Shown: positions 48,167-59,324 of the stretch, one piece after another
Layout of the letters: every line of letters starts with the position of its first letter
Position numbering within the stretch: position 1 is the stretch's first letter
Assembly: GCF_020921035.1 (NCBI RefSeq)
Contig: NC_063154.1
Span: 3,658,001-3,722,000 of the forward strand
Direction: 5' to 3'
Length of the DNA: 64,000 bases
DNA from: Rhodamnia argentea
Lineage: Eukaryota > Streptophyta > Magnoliopsida > Myrtales > Myrtaceae
Translations under genes and position numbers: made by a program
The notes under the pieces: generated by a model
Database searches by the model: none
Told to the model about the DNA's origin: nothing
Seen by the model: only the letters and a program-made list of their open reading frames with translations

Positions 48167-48816
48167 CGCTCAGGGTATCATAGCCTGGAATGAGACTGCC
48201 ATCGAGAGACAGACCGAAAATTGATGAAACCCAATCGTCTCGTTATTATGAATGACACACCGGATTGTTTATCTTTTAAGGTTCGGACAGCACCACCGAT
48301 TTTGTTTTCTGTCAGTAGGGGTTTGAGATTGTTAGAACGCCACTAATCTTTATTGAGCATGCCGCTCGGGCCGTCGACATCCCATTTGCGCGAATCTATG
48401 AGCTGTCGACATCCCATTTGCGCCGACTACTCATAGATTCGCGCACGAGCTGGGTTTCTACTTTGTCCTTGAATTATGAGATAAAAAAACTGCCTTTGCG
48501 CTTCTTTCTATCGACCAAGGCCAGATTTCGAGGATTTTGAGAGACTAATTGGGGATTACGGAGGTGGTTTAACCTTGAAAAGGCGACACGGAAGTGATTA
48601 ACGACGGTGCAGCCATTTGAAGTACGATTCGCGAAGTAGGTGGGCCGGGCCCGGTAGTGCGAACCCGGCTAGGCCCATGAGGCAACCTCCAAAGGGCAAA
48701 ACAACAAGCTCCCCCCCCAAAAAAAAAAAAAAAAGAGCGAGGGGAAAAACGTTCTTCTTCAAAACGAAAGCTTCAAAGTTCATCCAATCCCATTCATTCC
48801 TTCAAAATCCATCTTC

Positions 48817-48854
<38 letters not shown>

Positions 48855-49440
48855 CTTCCCTCTTTCTTCTCCGTCGTCAGATCTCCTCTGATATAAAAAC
48901 AAAAAAAAACGCGACGCGCGCCAAATACGAATCGAATTCATTCGTCCTCTCTTCTCCTCTCTTTCAGGTTCGTCGTTCTTCCTCTCCCTCTCTCCCTCTC
49001 TCTCTCTCTCTCTCTCTAGGGGTCCTCTTAGGGTTTCCTTTCCCTCTTTCATTTCGCTTTGCTCTTGTGTTTCTCGCTTGCATATGTCGCGTTATCGTGG
49101 ATGCGCGTGTGGCGAATCGATGGTGGATGTTCAATTTCCGGTTTGGCCGGTCGTTCTATAATCCACTGCGTGCTTGATTGATCGACGGCGATTTTCGATA
49201 GATGAGTTTTTTTTTGCCTTTTTTGAATTTCTTAGTTGCTGGATGCCGATGATTCATCTTTTTTTTTTTGGTTAGTTTTAGTGTTCTATGTCCTGGGCGA
49301 CTCTCGCTCTCTCATTTTTGTTTATGGTTTTACATCCATTTCTGTAGGTATGCATTTGTAGTTATCCTTCGGTAGTCAGCGTAGCTAAACATAGGGTTTC
49401 GCTCTTCTAATTTTTTAGGAGCAGACTGGGTATTGATAAG
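47327..49440. other. Intergenic: aminotransferase 3' side and NF-YB promoter/leader
   Basis: No further gene is seen. The interval includes a (CT)n tract at about 48126-48164, a compact direct and inverted repeat at 48373-48444, and CT-rich leader sequence of NF-YB (CT tracts at 48821-48851 and 48990-49018). TTTCAG|GTTCGT near 48967 and a pyrimidine tract before TTTTTTAG at 49419 may bound a long 5'-UTR intron of NF-YB; this is an inference. Confidence 0.4.
48373..48444. repeat. Compact direct plus inverted repeat
   Basis: GTCGACATCCCATTTGCGC occurs at 48373 and again at 48405 (32-bp offset). GCGCGAATCTATGAG at 48388-48402 has a perfect 15-bp inverted copy, CTCATAGATTCGCGC, at 48430-48444. 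As RNA or DNA it could form a hairpin with a loop of about 27 bases. It lies 1 kb downstream of the aminotransferase stop. Confidence 0.7.
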
Positions 49441-51601
49441 ATGGCGGAAGCACCGGCAAGTCCAATGGGTGGTGGGAGCCACGAGAGTGGTGGTGAGCAG
49501 AGTCCACAGTCGGGTGGTGTGAGGGAACAGGACAGGTACCTGCCGATTGCAAACATCAGCCGCATCATGAAGAAGGCGCTGCCAGCCAATGGGAAGATTG
49601 CCAAGGATGCCAAGGACACTGTCCAGGAGTGCGTCTCCGAGTTTATTAGCTTCATAACCAGCGAGTACGTGCTACAGATTTTGTTTTGCTTGGAATGCAT
49701 CTTGTTTTACTTGGATTGGTTAAGCTTATCATTGGTTCTTTCAGTTCACTGTCAGGCTTCCTGCTTTAAGTGTGGTTTACATGTGGATTGGGTCTTTGGG
49801 TTGTGCTATTCTGATCCCTGTCGTTGGAAGTCGAATTTGTTTTGCTGTTTGGTGGCTGGGTTTTCTTCTCTCTTTGGGATTGCTCATATTGTAAAAAGAA
49901 TTTTGACTTTGCTCTCTTTATTTCCGCATCAGAATGGGTTTCCTGGGTCAAAAGTTATTGGAGAAACTAGACCGAAGATAAAATGCGTGTAGAAAGTGAC
50001 AGGGATAGGGTTATTCGTGATTTTCTTTCTATAGAGTGTTGTAAGCCGGGTTCTTTGTCATAGAAATTCCTGCTCGGTACTTTTGTTTGATACGGGTTCT
50101 GTTTAGGGCAAGTGACAAGTGCCAAAAGGAGAAGAGAAAGACAATTAATGGTGATGACTTGTTATGGGCAATGGCAACCTTGGGGTTTGAAGACTATATT
50201 GAGCCACTCAAGGTATACCTGGCTAGGTACAGAGAGGTAAGTTATGCTTCCTATCTATGTGTTTGGTCTTTCTACCTACATGAATGCTTCAGTTGATGCG
50301 AATCTTGTTTGGCTGACCATCAAACTTGATGGTTGAGGGAAATAAACCTTTAAGTTTATGTTTGCCGCGGTCTAGTTTCCAGTGCAATGTCATTGGTGGC
50401 TGGAAAAACTGTCTGCCAAGTTTCTTTTGGTTCAGTTATTGCCCCTTTTCCTTTTCTTCGTCTTCTCTTTCTCTGTTTTAGTTTATTATCTGACTTTCTG
50501 AGAACTAGAGCTGCAGTTTCGCTACCTTTAAGTTGTCTAGGAAAAATTTCACTTTTTCTACATGAACGCTACATGGATGGTGCTAGTTACAGCCTTGGGT
50601 TAGTTGACTATAGGATAGCTAATGAGATTCTAGAGTACTTTACGGTGCTGAAGATTGTCTAGCAAAAATTTCACTTTTTCTACATGAACGCTACATGGAC
50701 GGTGCTAGTTACAGCCTTGGGTTAGTTGACTATAGGATAGCTAATGAGATTCTAGAGTACTTTACGGTGCTGAAGATTGTGGAGCAGCCACTACTCTGAT
50801 GTCGGGGCTGTAGAAACAATTATCTTTTGTTGGTTTTATGGTGAATTGCATAATTTTTCCATTGTACACTAGTTCCAAACGGTCATTACTAATTGAATGT
50901 TGTGAAATTCACATCTCTAACAATGACAGTTGCATCCTTCTGTGTTGTACTGTAGCATATATAGCTTTCAACATTTTATTGGAGCTATTTCAAGTCAGAT
51001 AATTAAAATGTGTTGTGCAAAGAAAACATGCTGATATATAATGGTGTTTTGTTGGCTTAATAAATAAGTTAAAGGGTAATGATTTTGTTTCTTGGCTTAC
51101 AACATTGATATCTCCAGTCATTAACTATTGCATCATTAAATTCTGCACATTTTTGTATGCTTTTTACTGACGCATGCTTCCTCTTTGGATTAATGTCTCG
51201 ATCGGGGATGATCATGTTGATGGCTGGGATGCAACAGTTAGAGGTCTGTTATTTCATTGTATAACAGTTTTCTAGTTTTGCTGGTTAAGTGGTTTAGTTC
51301 TATCCACTAAGTTTATATTAATCTCTTTTTAGGGTGATACCAAAGGTTCTGCAAGGGGTGGAGAGGGATCGGCTAGAAAGGATGTTTCAGGAGGTCAGCC
51401 TGGTCAGAATGTCCAGGTGCGCAGAAGTGTCTATTCTCTTTAAAACATGATAAACGTTTTGGGGCCATATTTATAAAATGAAAGTCTTGAAGTTCTTAGC
51501 TAATACCTATAGATTCATAGTGTCTTATACTTTCCTTTTTTTGTTGGATCGCAGTATGTTCAGCAGGCTTCATTAACTCAACCTGTGGGCTATATGAATC
51601 C

Positions 51602-51643
<42 letters not shown>

Positions 51644-52201
51644 TTCTAAGTTCTAACCAGTTATAGATGTTGTCCCATTGTTCCCAAAATTGTGAGTGAC
51701 CTATGAACTCATGATATCGTGATATCCTACAATCAGTGAGGTGATATCATGTGAAGTCCCTCATTGGATCAGAAACTTTTGGACTTTCAAGCCTAAAGTA
51801 ATATAACAGAAACATCAGGTCCATAATGTAATAATACAGAAGGGATTGGTGTGTTTTTCTGCCTTAACCGAGTGAAAACTCCATGAATATGGGGATCTCC
51901 AACCACAAATACTGCACCGAAAAGGCCAATAAGAAATGCTGCAGTTTTCTTCTGTGGTCCATGCAAAAGGTGTCGTCCGATATAACTGACATTTTCTGGC
52001 AAATTTTTTGGAACAGTCAAATGTGGTTGAGCATAGTGTCTGAGCTGTTAAGTGGTTTCATTACGCTTAGATTATAGCTAAGCTGTCATTGTTGACAGGC
52101 AAAGTGATACTTCAAGACACGTCCTAATTTTTTTTGTTCTTTGGTTAATATGGCAGTTCGGTCAACAGGGCTCAGTAAATTACGTCAATGCGCATCAATG
52201 A
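49441..52201 (+). CDS. NF-YB subunit of the CCAAT-binding factor (NF-YB1/8/10 type), 177 aa
   Basis: A histone-fold transcription factor subunit that dimerises with NF-YC and recruits NF-YA or CO-like proteins to CCAAT DNA in the nucleus. Exons: 49441-49664, 50107-50236, 51333-51416, 51555-51605, 52157-52201; 534 nt, in frame. The conserved core covers about residues 28-118: [21 protein letters not shown], then [20 protein letters not shown] and [20 protein letters not shown], then [23 protein letters not shown]55 of AKDAKDT marks the non-LEC1 class (LEC1 types have K at the equivalent site lost or changed; from memory). The Gly-rich N-terminus and Gln-rich C-terminus ([17 protein letters not shown], ending VNAHQ) fit NF-YB1/8/10. 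The intron after 51605 starts in a CT microsatellite. A second intron in the 3' UTR is likely. Confidence 0.92.
50533..50776. repeat. 122-bp tandem duplication in NF-YB intron 2
   Basis: Copy 1 is 50533-50654 and copy 2 is 50655-50776; both start TTGTCTAG. I see only two substitutions between them (G/C just after TTGTCTAG, T/C in ATGGAYGG), so the duplication is recent. It lies inside the 1.1-kb intron 50237-51332, away from the splice sites. Confidence 0.9.
51606..51640. repeat. (CT)n microsatellite beginning at a splice donor
   Basis: The NF-YB exon ends CCACAG at 51605, and the intron opens GTCTCTCTCT with about 16 CT repeats up to TATAG. The donor's +3 to +6 bases are therefore set by the microsatellite (CTCT rather than AAGT). 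Confidence 0.8.
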
Positions 52202-53160
52202 ATTGCATTAGTTCTTTTTCAGGTAAGTTTTTACTCCATATTTCCTTGCCTCCCCCATTCTCTAGTATACGCCCCATGCGCACTAGCCTGGATTGCTTGT
52301 GCTCTGCTTTTGTGTTTTGCTATCTTTTATCAAGAGAAGGTGACATCACGAGCAGTATTGACAAACTTGTAATGAAAGAATTGACATTGGAAGAAGTTAC
52401 TATTAATACAGTCGGACTTGTTAACTGGAGTGGTTTGGGTTTTTATGTTAAATGTAATTTATTGTGTGAGTTGCAAATATAGCTCTCATTGGATAAACAC
52501 ATGAAGTGGATAAGAGACACTATCATAGTTCATTCCCAACCAACCTGCAAATTTACTGCTCATTCTGTTCTATACATATTTGCAATGCGTACTAAATCCG
52601 TTCTGGTGATGATCCAACATAGAATTAGTTATTTTACTCCTTGATATACCGTTAGGCTATAATCTTATGCCTATATGTGTGTGTGGCAAAAAGTAGTATT
52701 TTAAGTTTAGCATGTAATTGTATTTAAATTTTAACCGTGGTCTGAAGGAGCCTATAACATCGAATCACATATTAAACATGTTTCATTTTTCTGTCCTTGT
52801 GTTGGGGCAAACCACACTCAGGCTAAAGTTGGAAGAGATTGACATTCAGGTAGCACTTAGTTTCTGTTTCATGTATTCTAGATAAGTAATTAGAAGACGC
52901 TTGTTGTCTAAAGTGGTAAAATATTCCCTTCTTTGTTTTTATGTTTGGACAGTGGTGGAATTGGGAGTTGGTTGGATGTAGGAGCGGTTTTGGTCCTAGC
53001 ATTACTGTGATTTCTCATTGCAGTTCTTTGAGCATGGCAGGCACAGATGCAGCATTTGCAAGCTCTTTTGGTGGGAGGTGAAGCATGGTGCGAGGAGCTC
53101 CTCTTCTATAGATATTATGGTGAATGGCAAGGTAGATATAGGCAAATAATATTGAAAAAG
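52202..53160 (+). other. NF-YB 3' UTR with a probable intron (52223-53024)
   Basis: Twenty-one bases after the stop codon the sequence TTTTTCAG|GTAAGTTT gives a strong donor, and TTTCTCATTGCAG|TTCTTTGAG near 53024 a strong acceptor. The sequence in between contains no supported coding frame. If spliced, the junction is 21 nt after the stop, closer than the roughly 50 nt that usually triggers nonsense-mediated decay. Confidence 0.45.
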
Positions 53161-56100
53161 CATCTATAATGTGGTCATATTAGTTCACAATATGGTGTAC
53201 TTGTAGGTCTGGAATAGTGAGGGATTGAGGGTTTGACGTCTAGGATATTTTTGCTTCTTAATTAGGAAAAGTGCTACAGTTGCCTGAGATTCTGTAAATT
53301 TGGTTCACTCATTGAGCACCTGATCGACTTTTTATATCGAGATTTCAGCCGATGCACCTCACTCTCGACTCTATATCATGTGAGGCCGAGGACTCCCATG
53401 TGATAGTTGTTCATTTACTGATTAAGAGATACTCTCTCATTTGTGAGTTGATTGTTTGGTTTTCTTTAGTTAAAGTAATGCATCCTATAGAAACCTATGC
53501 TTCACCAGAGCAATTCTTGACTGCATTCATGTTTCGAACATGTTCAAGGGTTGGGTGACAACCTCTTTTCTCTATTAAATGCTTTTGTATCACGTTTCCG
53601 GAAACCGGTTCAAGCATTTGCAAATGCGCTTCTCTTGGTTTGGCGGATATGATGTTCAGACTTGCCGTGTATGGTTATGCGGTAGCTAAACAAATTAACT
53701 TTACTGGCAGAATTATATGTACCTCTTCATTCAATTCTAGATTTGGGGTGGTGTATCATCTGCTCGAGCTGATATCTCACAATTAACAATAGTTTAGCTG
53801 ACTGTGGGGTATTAGCGACCCTGCACCTTGAAAGGATTTGATGGTAACTATGTTACTGCAGTGAAGGTGATCACAGTTCTCGTCTCTGGTGGTTAATTGA
53901 CCCTAGATCGTTCTCTGCTGTAGACATGGTTTTGAGTTGGCTTACAGGCTCGATCCTGTGGATAAGTAAGTGTCATGGTTTTGAATGGCAAAAGTTATGC
54001 TTGTCATGTGCGTAGTGCTGCTCTGGAGTGACCCGGTCACCTTTAGCTGTTTCTTCGTACCTGTGACAGATTCCATCCGATATGGATTTGATCTGCATAT
54101 TCTGTACTTGATGCGGAATTATCATTTGAAAGCACATGCATTTTTACCTTTAGTGCAGTCTAAAACTGACAATTCCAAGTTGTCGTGACATTTGAGTATT
54201 GAATTATCTTTTCATTGCTCGTTTTCTTCTTTTGCCGGACACCCAATTTCGGAGTGGTGCAGCTCTTTCCCATTTGTGGTCGAAACAGGTTGGCAACTCG
54301 CGGAATGTTGTGTCGAAATTTGACAATTTTGTTAGTGCGATGAAAGGGTTCGTCGTCTGCTCGTGAAGGTTGAATTTGCAGTCGCTGGAAGGCATCTGGG
54401 TATAGCGGTTCAATTAATTCGAGAGTTTGTATCATCTGTATTTTCCAGTGAGCAAATGGCAATCAGGATTTAGAGATTTGGCGACACTAGCCTCGAGCAT
54501 CTATTCAAGGGAGTGGGCACGTGAACGGGAGGGCGACACGTTGCACGCAGGTGACAAGTGATGATATTGGCGAGCGTGGTTGGCATCATTTGTGAGGATC
54601 AGGGACCTTCGCTTTCCTTATAGTTTTTCTTTGGTTTTTGTCCATTTTTATTTTATTATTGAAGGGTAATTTGGGGAAGAAGAAAAGGTCACGGCCCGAG
54701 CTGTGTAGCGTGGGATTTGATGTGGGGTGGGGTGAAATAAAGAAAGAGGGACAAAAGTGCGTCCACTCAGACACGACGTGACCATCATTCCTGGCCTGCG
54801 CGATCCGTCCAGCTCACCCTTACCACCGTGCCCAACTTGACCATTTGAAGTAAGTAATATGCCTGGACAGACAGAACTTGTGAAATGGCCCTTGGACCGG
54901 TCATGTCAGGCCGTGGTGGACGGTGTGTAACTCTGACTCCACCGGGTGCTTTTCGCCCTCAAAAAGAAACAAAATGGGTAAAATCCCAAGCTCAATGCGT
55001 TAACCTTGGGGGGGACCTACGAAGATCTCTAGCCTCGCCTAGCTAGACCGCATAATCGTATCGTCATCTTCTCTGAAATCACTAATCAGAAATAAAAGCA
55101 AAGATCGCGGCATCCGATCTCGCATCCATCCATATTTGATACCGAAAGCTTTTTTCCCCTGGTGAAGAACCAATGTCCCCCCGCCTTCTCAAACCCCACC
55201 CAAAAGAAAGAAAGAATAAATTTCCAACTCTTAAAAATCTCCTTTAATTGCAATTGGAATAATTGGCCAACTCACTCCTCAGGAGTAATCCAGCTCACCC
55301 TACCCCTTCCCCCAATCAGTCATCTTCTTCTGTCGTGTGATTATTCTGGGGAGGGCTCTGCAAGTTCCCTTCCCACCACCACCACCACCACCACCACCTC
55401 GTTCCTGTAAATCCCGGTCAAACCAGCGGGCGCCGGGTGTTTTTCTCCCTCGTACGTTGCCGAAAATGGCCACCCTCCCCTCCCCTCTCTTTTGCCCTAC
55501 AGCTGGCCATGTTACCCTCTCCTGACACAGAACGAGGAAGGCTAAAAAAGCAAAGAAACAAAGAAGAAAAAAACACGGATTCATTTCAGTACAAGCCTCT
55601 CGCCCTTCCGTCACGTGGCTGACGTTCACGTTGCCGTGGCTCTTTTCTCTCTCTCGCCTTCTTCATCTCGGTCGGACGTTTCGCCATCTGTTGTGATCGT
55701 GCAGTTATGTCCGAGCTGGGAATCTGGAACGGTCAACGCGGATGCTTTGACCTCCACCCTTGCTCACAGCTGGCGCTCCCCCCCCTCCATTTTTTTTTTT
55801 TAATCCCGCTCTCGATTTACTGAGTTTTTTTTTTTTTTTTTAAGATTTTGTCCACGAGTTCTCGGAATGCTTGTTAAGTTATTACCTCACATAGAAAAAA
55901 AAAAAAATCTCCAAAGCAGTATTTACGCAAAATATGAGAAATAGTGAATTAAAACTTGAAAAACCTTCTCCATTCGATTACTAAGAGGCATTTCTCAAAC
56001 ACCAAAAAAAAAAAAAAATACAAATTCTTCTTTTGTTTTGAAAATAAACATTTCGAGCGTAGTAATATTACCGATGTGCAAAAGTTACATGATGTGCCGC

Positions 56101-57850
56101 ATTGAAAATAAGCATTTAAATAAGTGGGGTTGCCTCCAATATTCAAATGAGTTCTTCATGTCACATCGATCATTCGGATTTGCATTATATAAAAATTGAT
56201 CAAAAACGGATTAAGTGAATCTATTTGGATCGAACCGCTCTTTAATCCGAACCACCCAGTTTTGACTGGTCTAATCATTACTATTCACTTCTAAATCCTC
56301 CCAACATGCTGCATCGTCCCGCAAAAAGTGCACGATAATGAAGGATCGTGTCATCTGATTTCATGATTGCGCCATGATTTGATGAAAATAATTGTAGCTT
56401 TCCCCTTAGATACGGAAGTTAAGGAATGTGAACTCTTGCTGAAATTTGAGACCGCATTAATCTAAGTCACCGGAATAATCAAGCCGGCGATGTAGGGCCT
56501 CGTGACAAAATCGTGATAGGCGGCGAGAGAAAAACCCTTTTTGGTGCCAACATATGGACGTGCCCCCCAAATTGTGCAGTCCAGCTCTCCAAGCTCTCTT
56601 TGTATATATATTCACATTCGCGGCCTTTTATTCTATTCCGGAATATTAGGGAAAAAGGAGAAGGAAAAGAAAATAGACCCGTCTCGTTTGCGTATGCAGA
56701 ACGAGCGTTTCGGGCACGTTTGTTGGCACGGCCAGTTGGGTCGCGATTGTGCATTCGGTTTGAACTTTATGGCACGGATGTCAATCGATGTTCTTAATTT
56801 TTATTTTATTTAGTTTTATGAAGCGTTTTAACTTTTTCGTGGAGGAAATCTAATCCATCGATTTATATAAGTTGTTGATGATGTGTTTAAGGACTAATTA
56901 ATCTGGGTCTAAACCCCGTTTGTCGGGACATGGTCGCCAATGGTTTCGTGGTACGTGACCATTATAGAGAAGCCGGAAATCTGTATCAGATTAGCAAATC
57001 AAGAATGAATCTTGGAACTCTCATTGCTGGCCCCCGACAGAAACCCTAGACAATAAATATTTTCTCACTAGCCTTTCAGTTACATGCGATTCTTGCGGTC
57101 CAAAAATTTCATGAAATATCGGTAAATCGGTTAAACTCTCCTTTTTTTTTTTTGTAAAAAATTATTACGGTGTGTGGTGATTTGTTGAGATGATAATGGA
57201 AAAAAAAGAAAAGAAAGCACGCTTGTTCGGATCGTGAAACTATTCATAACCTGGTTGAGCCATTGCCAAATGCCAAACGACGGGTGCCACTAGCATAACA
57301 ATGTGACGGTAACAAGGTGAAATATTAGGCATACGATCGGAGATTGATCCCGTCATGATTGTCATATATATAATTTTTTTTGCAATTTATAGCATTTACG
57401 GTTGAAATTGCACCATTATGCTCTTGCACTGTCATTTCTCAAATCTCTCGATGTCACGCCATAAGTACTTTCTTAGGATTAATCAAAATATTAATCTAAT
57501 AAGAGGGGGATATCCTTAAAAGGGTGGCGCTTTTCTCGAAGATGTCATTCTCCTGTCTCGATTACTTTCATGCAGGTTTTGTCCGAGTTGAAGAGGATCA
57601 GGAGAATAATTATGCAGGTAGCCAGTGCGATTAAATTAATTTCTCTAGTAAATTTAAATTGGGGTGTTTGATGCGGCCCTACTTAGCATTAGATGAAGGC
57701 ATTAAAAAAGTGGGTGACGGTGGATGAGGATGATTAAAAATTTAAATAAATGAATGAAAGTGAATTAGTGGTAATTATGTGGGGGGCTTTTAATATGTCC
57801 TTTTCGTCGATCAATCACTGCGTGATTATGTCCTAAAACGACCGGCCTTT
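53161..57850. other. Intergenic, no gene recognised
   Basis: I find no frame with family similarity. A CCA repeat lies at about 55374-55399 in a GC-richer stretch (55290-55790). T- and A-runs occur at 55791-55801, 55826-55841 and 56003-56018. The first about 1 kb may include the distal NF-YB 3' UTR. Confidence 0.35.
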
Positions 57851-57860
57851 CCTCGGTTCT

Positions 57861-57870
57861 CCACGTGGGC
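57861..57870. promoter_or_regulatory. G-box/ABRE-like motif upstream of the ARP1-type gene
   Basis: CCACGTGGGC contains the ACGTGG(G)C core bound by bZIP ABF/AREB factors and bHLH factors. It lies about 1.46 kb upstream of the ARP1-type start codon, in a GC-richer stretch (57830-58080). Its role is an inference; such motifs also occur by chance. Confidence 0.3.
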
Positions 57871-58089
57871 GTACGTTAAAATTCGTTAATTATGTGAGGA
57901 CCACGCCGTTCTCTTCGTACGGCCTTCCAGCTGTCACGCTGTCCAAGCCGGAGTGCGTCGTTTCGGTTTCCCTTTCCTCAGGATCTCTCACGCGTCCCCA
58001 TGGGGCGCGTCGGCCACACGCTCCATCTGGCCAAGCTCGAAACATTCGGCGGACAGAACGTTAGCATGCCAATTGGTACAATTGGCTCG

Positions 58090-58500
58090 CCAAATTTAAA
58101 CCGAAGGCGGTGATTTGAATTAAGCATTTGATATTGGCTCAAAACTCTTAATGTAAGCTCAAAACCTAGGAGAACTCCACACCAGGATATAAAAGCCAAT
58201 TATGACTACCCCTCATCTCACCGGCAAAAGGGTGGGGAAGGACGCAACCGATGTGGTTATTCTCTCTGCGTGTTACCATAAAAGCGTCATATTTGACGAG
58301 GGATGTTCGGTTGAAGCCACGATTATCTAGTCCGTTGTAGCCCATCCGACACCACACATGCCGAGCTGGAGCCTCGAGTCAACAAATATATGTTAAATGC
58401 ACAGTTCGAGTTCGCTCTCGGCACAGCTGTGAATTATAGCCTCACGAGAAATTGGGGCTAATCCCTTTTATTATTGAACTACCTAAGTACATTACCCCTA
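58090..58500. repeat. LTR-like retrotransposon remnant (possible)
   Basis: Sequence such as GCTCAAAACCTAGGAGAACT followed by CCACACCAGGATATAAAAGCC resembles the promoter part of plant LTRs. No paired LTR, primer-binding site or internal coding sequence is present. It would be a solo or degraded copy. Confidence 0.3.
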
Positions 58501-58544
58501 CCTCATTTGTTACACCCTAGATGCATGAAATTTGTGTACTATTA

Positions 58545-58920
58545 GAGGTGACAAAATCGGTCTAGAACCCGTATTTCATGGTGGTGGGTCATAAATGAGT
58601 TCTTTACATTTTAAAAATGGATCATAAATGGGTTACTTAAAAACTTAATAGGTCCTAAATAGATTTTAAATAGGTCATAAATTTGATAACTAAGAAAACT
58701 ATGAAAAAATTTAGCAATATATATAAAAAATGATTTTTTTCTCAAAGTTGGATTTTAATTTAAAAGTATTTTGACAATATAAATCAAGTTGGGTATGAAT
58801 CGCTAGATTTATATAGTATGAAAATGAATCAAAACAGATTAAATGGATCAATGTAAATTGAATCATGTCCAATCTGATTCAAATCCGACCTGACCCGATC
58901 CACCTATTTCACACATCTTC
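58545..58920. mobile_element. AT-rich MITE-like element
   Basis: AGAGGTGACAAAATCGG near 58544 and CCACCTATTTCACACATCTT at 58900-58919 could be degenerate opposing ends. The interior has repeated GGGTCATAAATGAGTT-type and TAGGTCATAAATTTG-type units, and GAATCGCTAGATTTATATAG shared with 41256-41285. A clean target-site duplication is not visible. Confidence 0.4.
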
Positions 58921-59032
58921 GTACTGCTACACTCCAAGGGTCGCGAGATCATGTTGTTATATATGACAGTGGCTTTCCCCTCTCTCTCTCTCTCTCTCTC
59001 TTCACCAAAAGTCTTACCTGTCTGCCTCTCTG

Positions 59033-59035
<3 letters not shown>

Positions 59036-59063
<28 letters not shown>

Positions 59064-59324
59064 AATATTTTTTCCTTATATATTTTATTTCCTCTCTCCT
59101 ACTATCCACCCCACTCGAAGCTCCACTTCTCTCTTTTCCTTATAATTACCAGCCCTCCCTCCCTGAACTCCCTTGGCGTCTGTCTCTCTCTCTCTCTCAC
59201 TAGAACCTCTCGAATTCCCTCCGACATTGCCCGGTCTTAGCGGTCCAGACAGGCGGGAAAGAAACGAGAGAGGGTCCTTCACTAGGGAGAGCTTCCGGTC
59301 CTTGCACGGCGGGTGTTTGTCGAG
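59036..59324 (+). promoter_or_regulatory. ARP1-type gene core promoter and leader
   Basis: A (CT)n tract at 59036-59063 is followed by TTATATATTTTATTT at about 59076-59090, a plausible TATA box 235-250 bp before the ATG at 59325. The leader between is CT-rich (CT tract 59181-59199) and then GC-rich, with no ATG seen between the TATA box and the start codon. Confidence 0.45.

Noticed and set aside
48700..49177. 186-residue frame over the CT microsatellite before NF-YB
   Set aside because: It is mostly Ser/Leu runs coded by CT repeats in the probable NF-YB leader.
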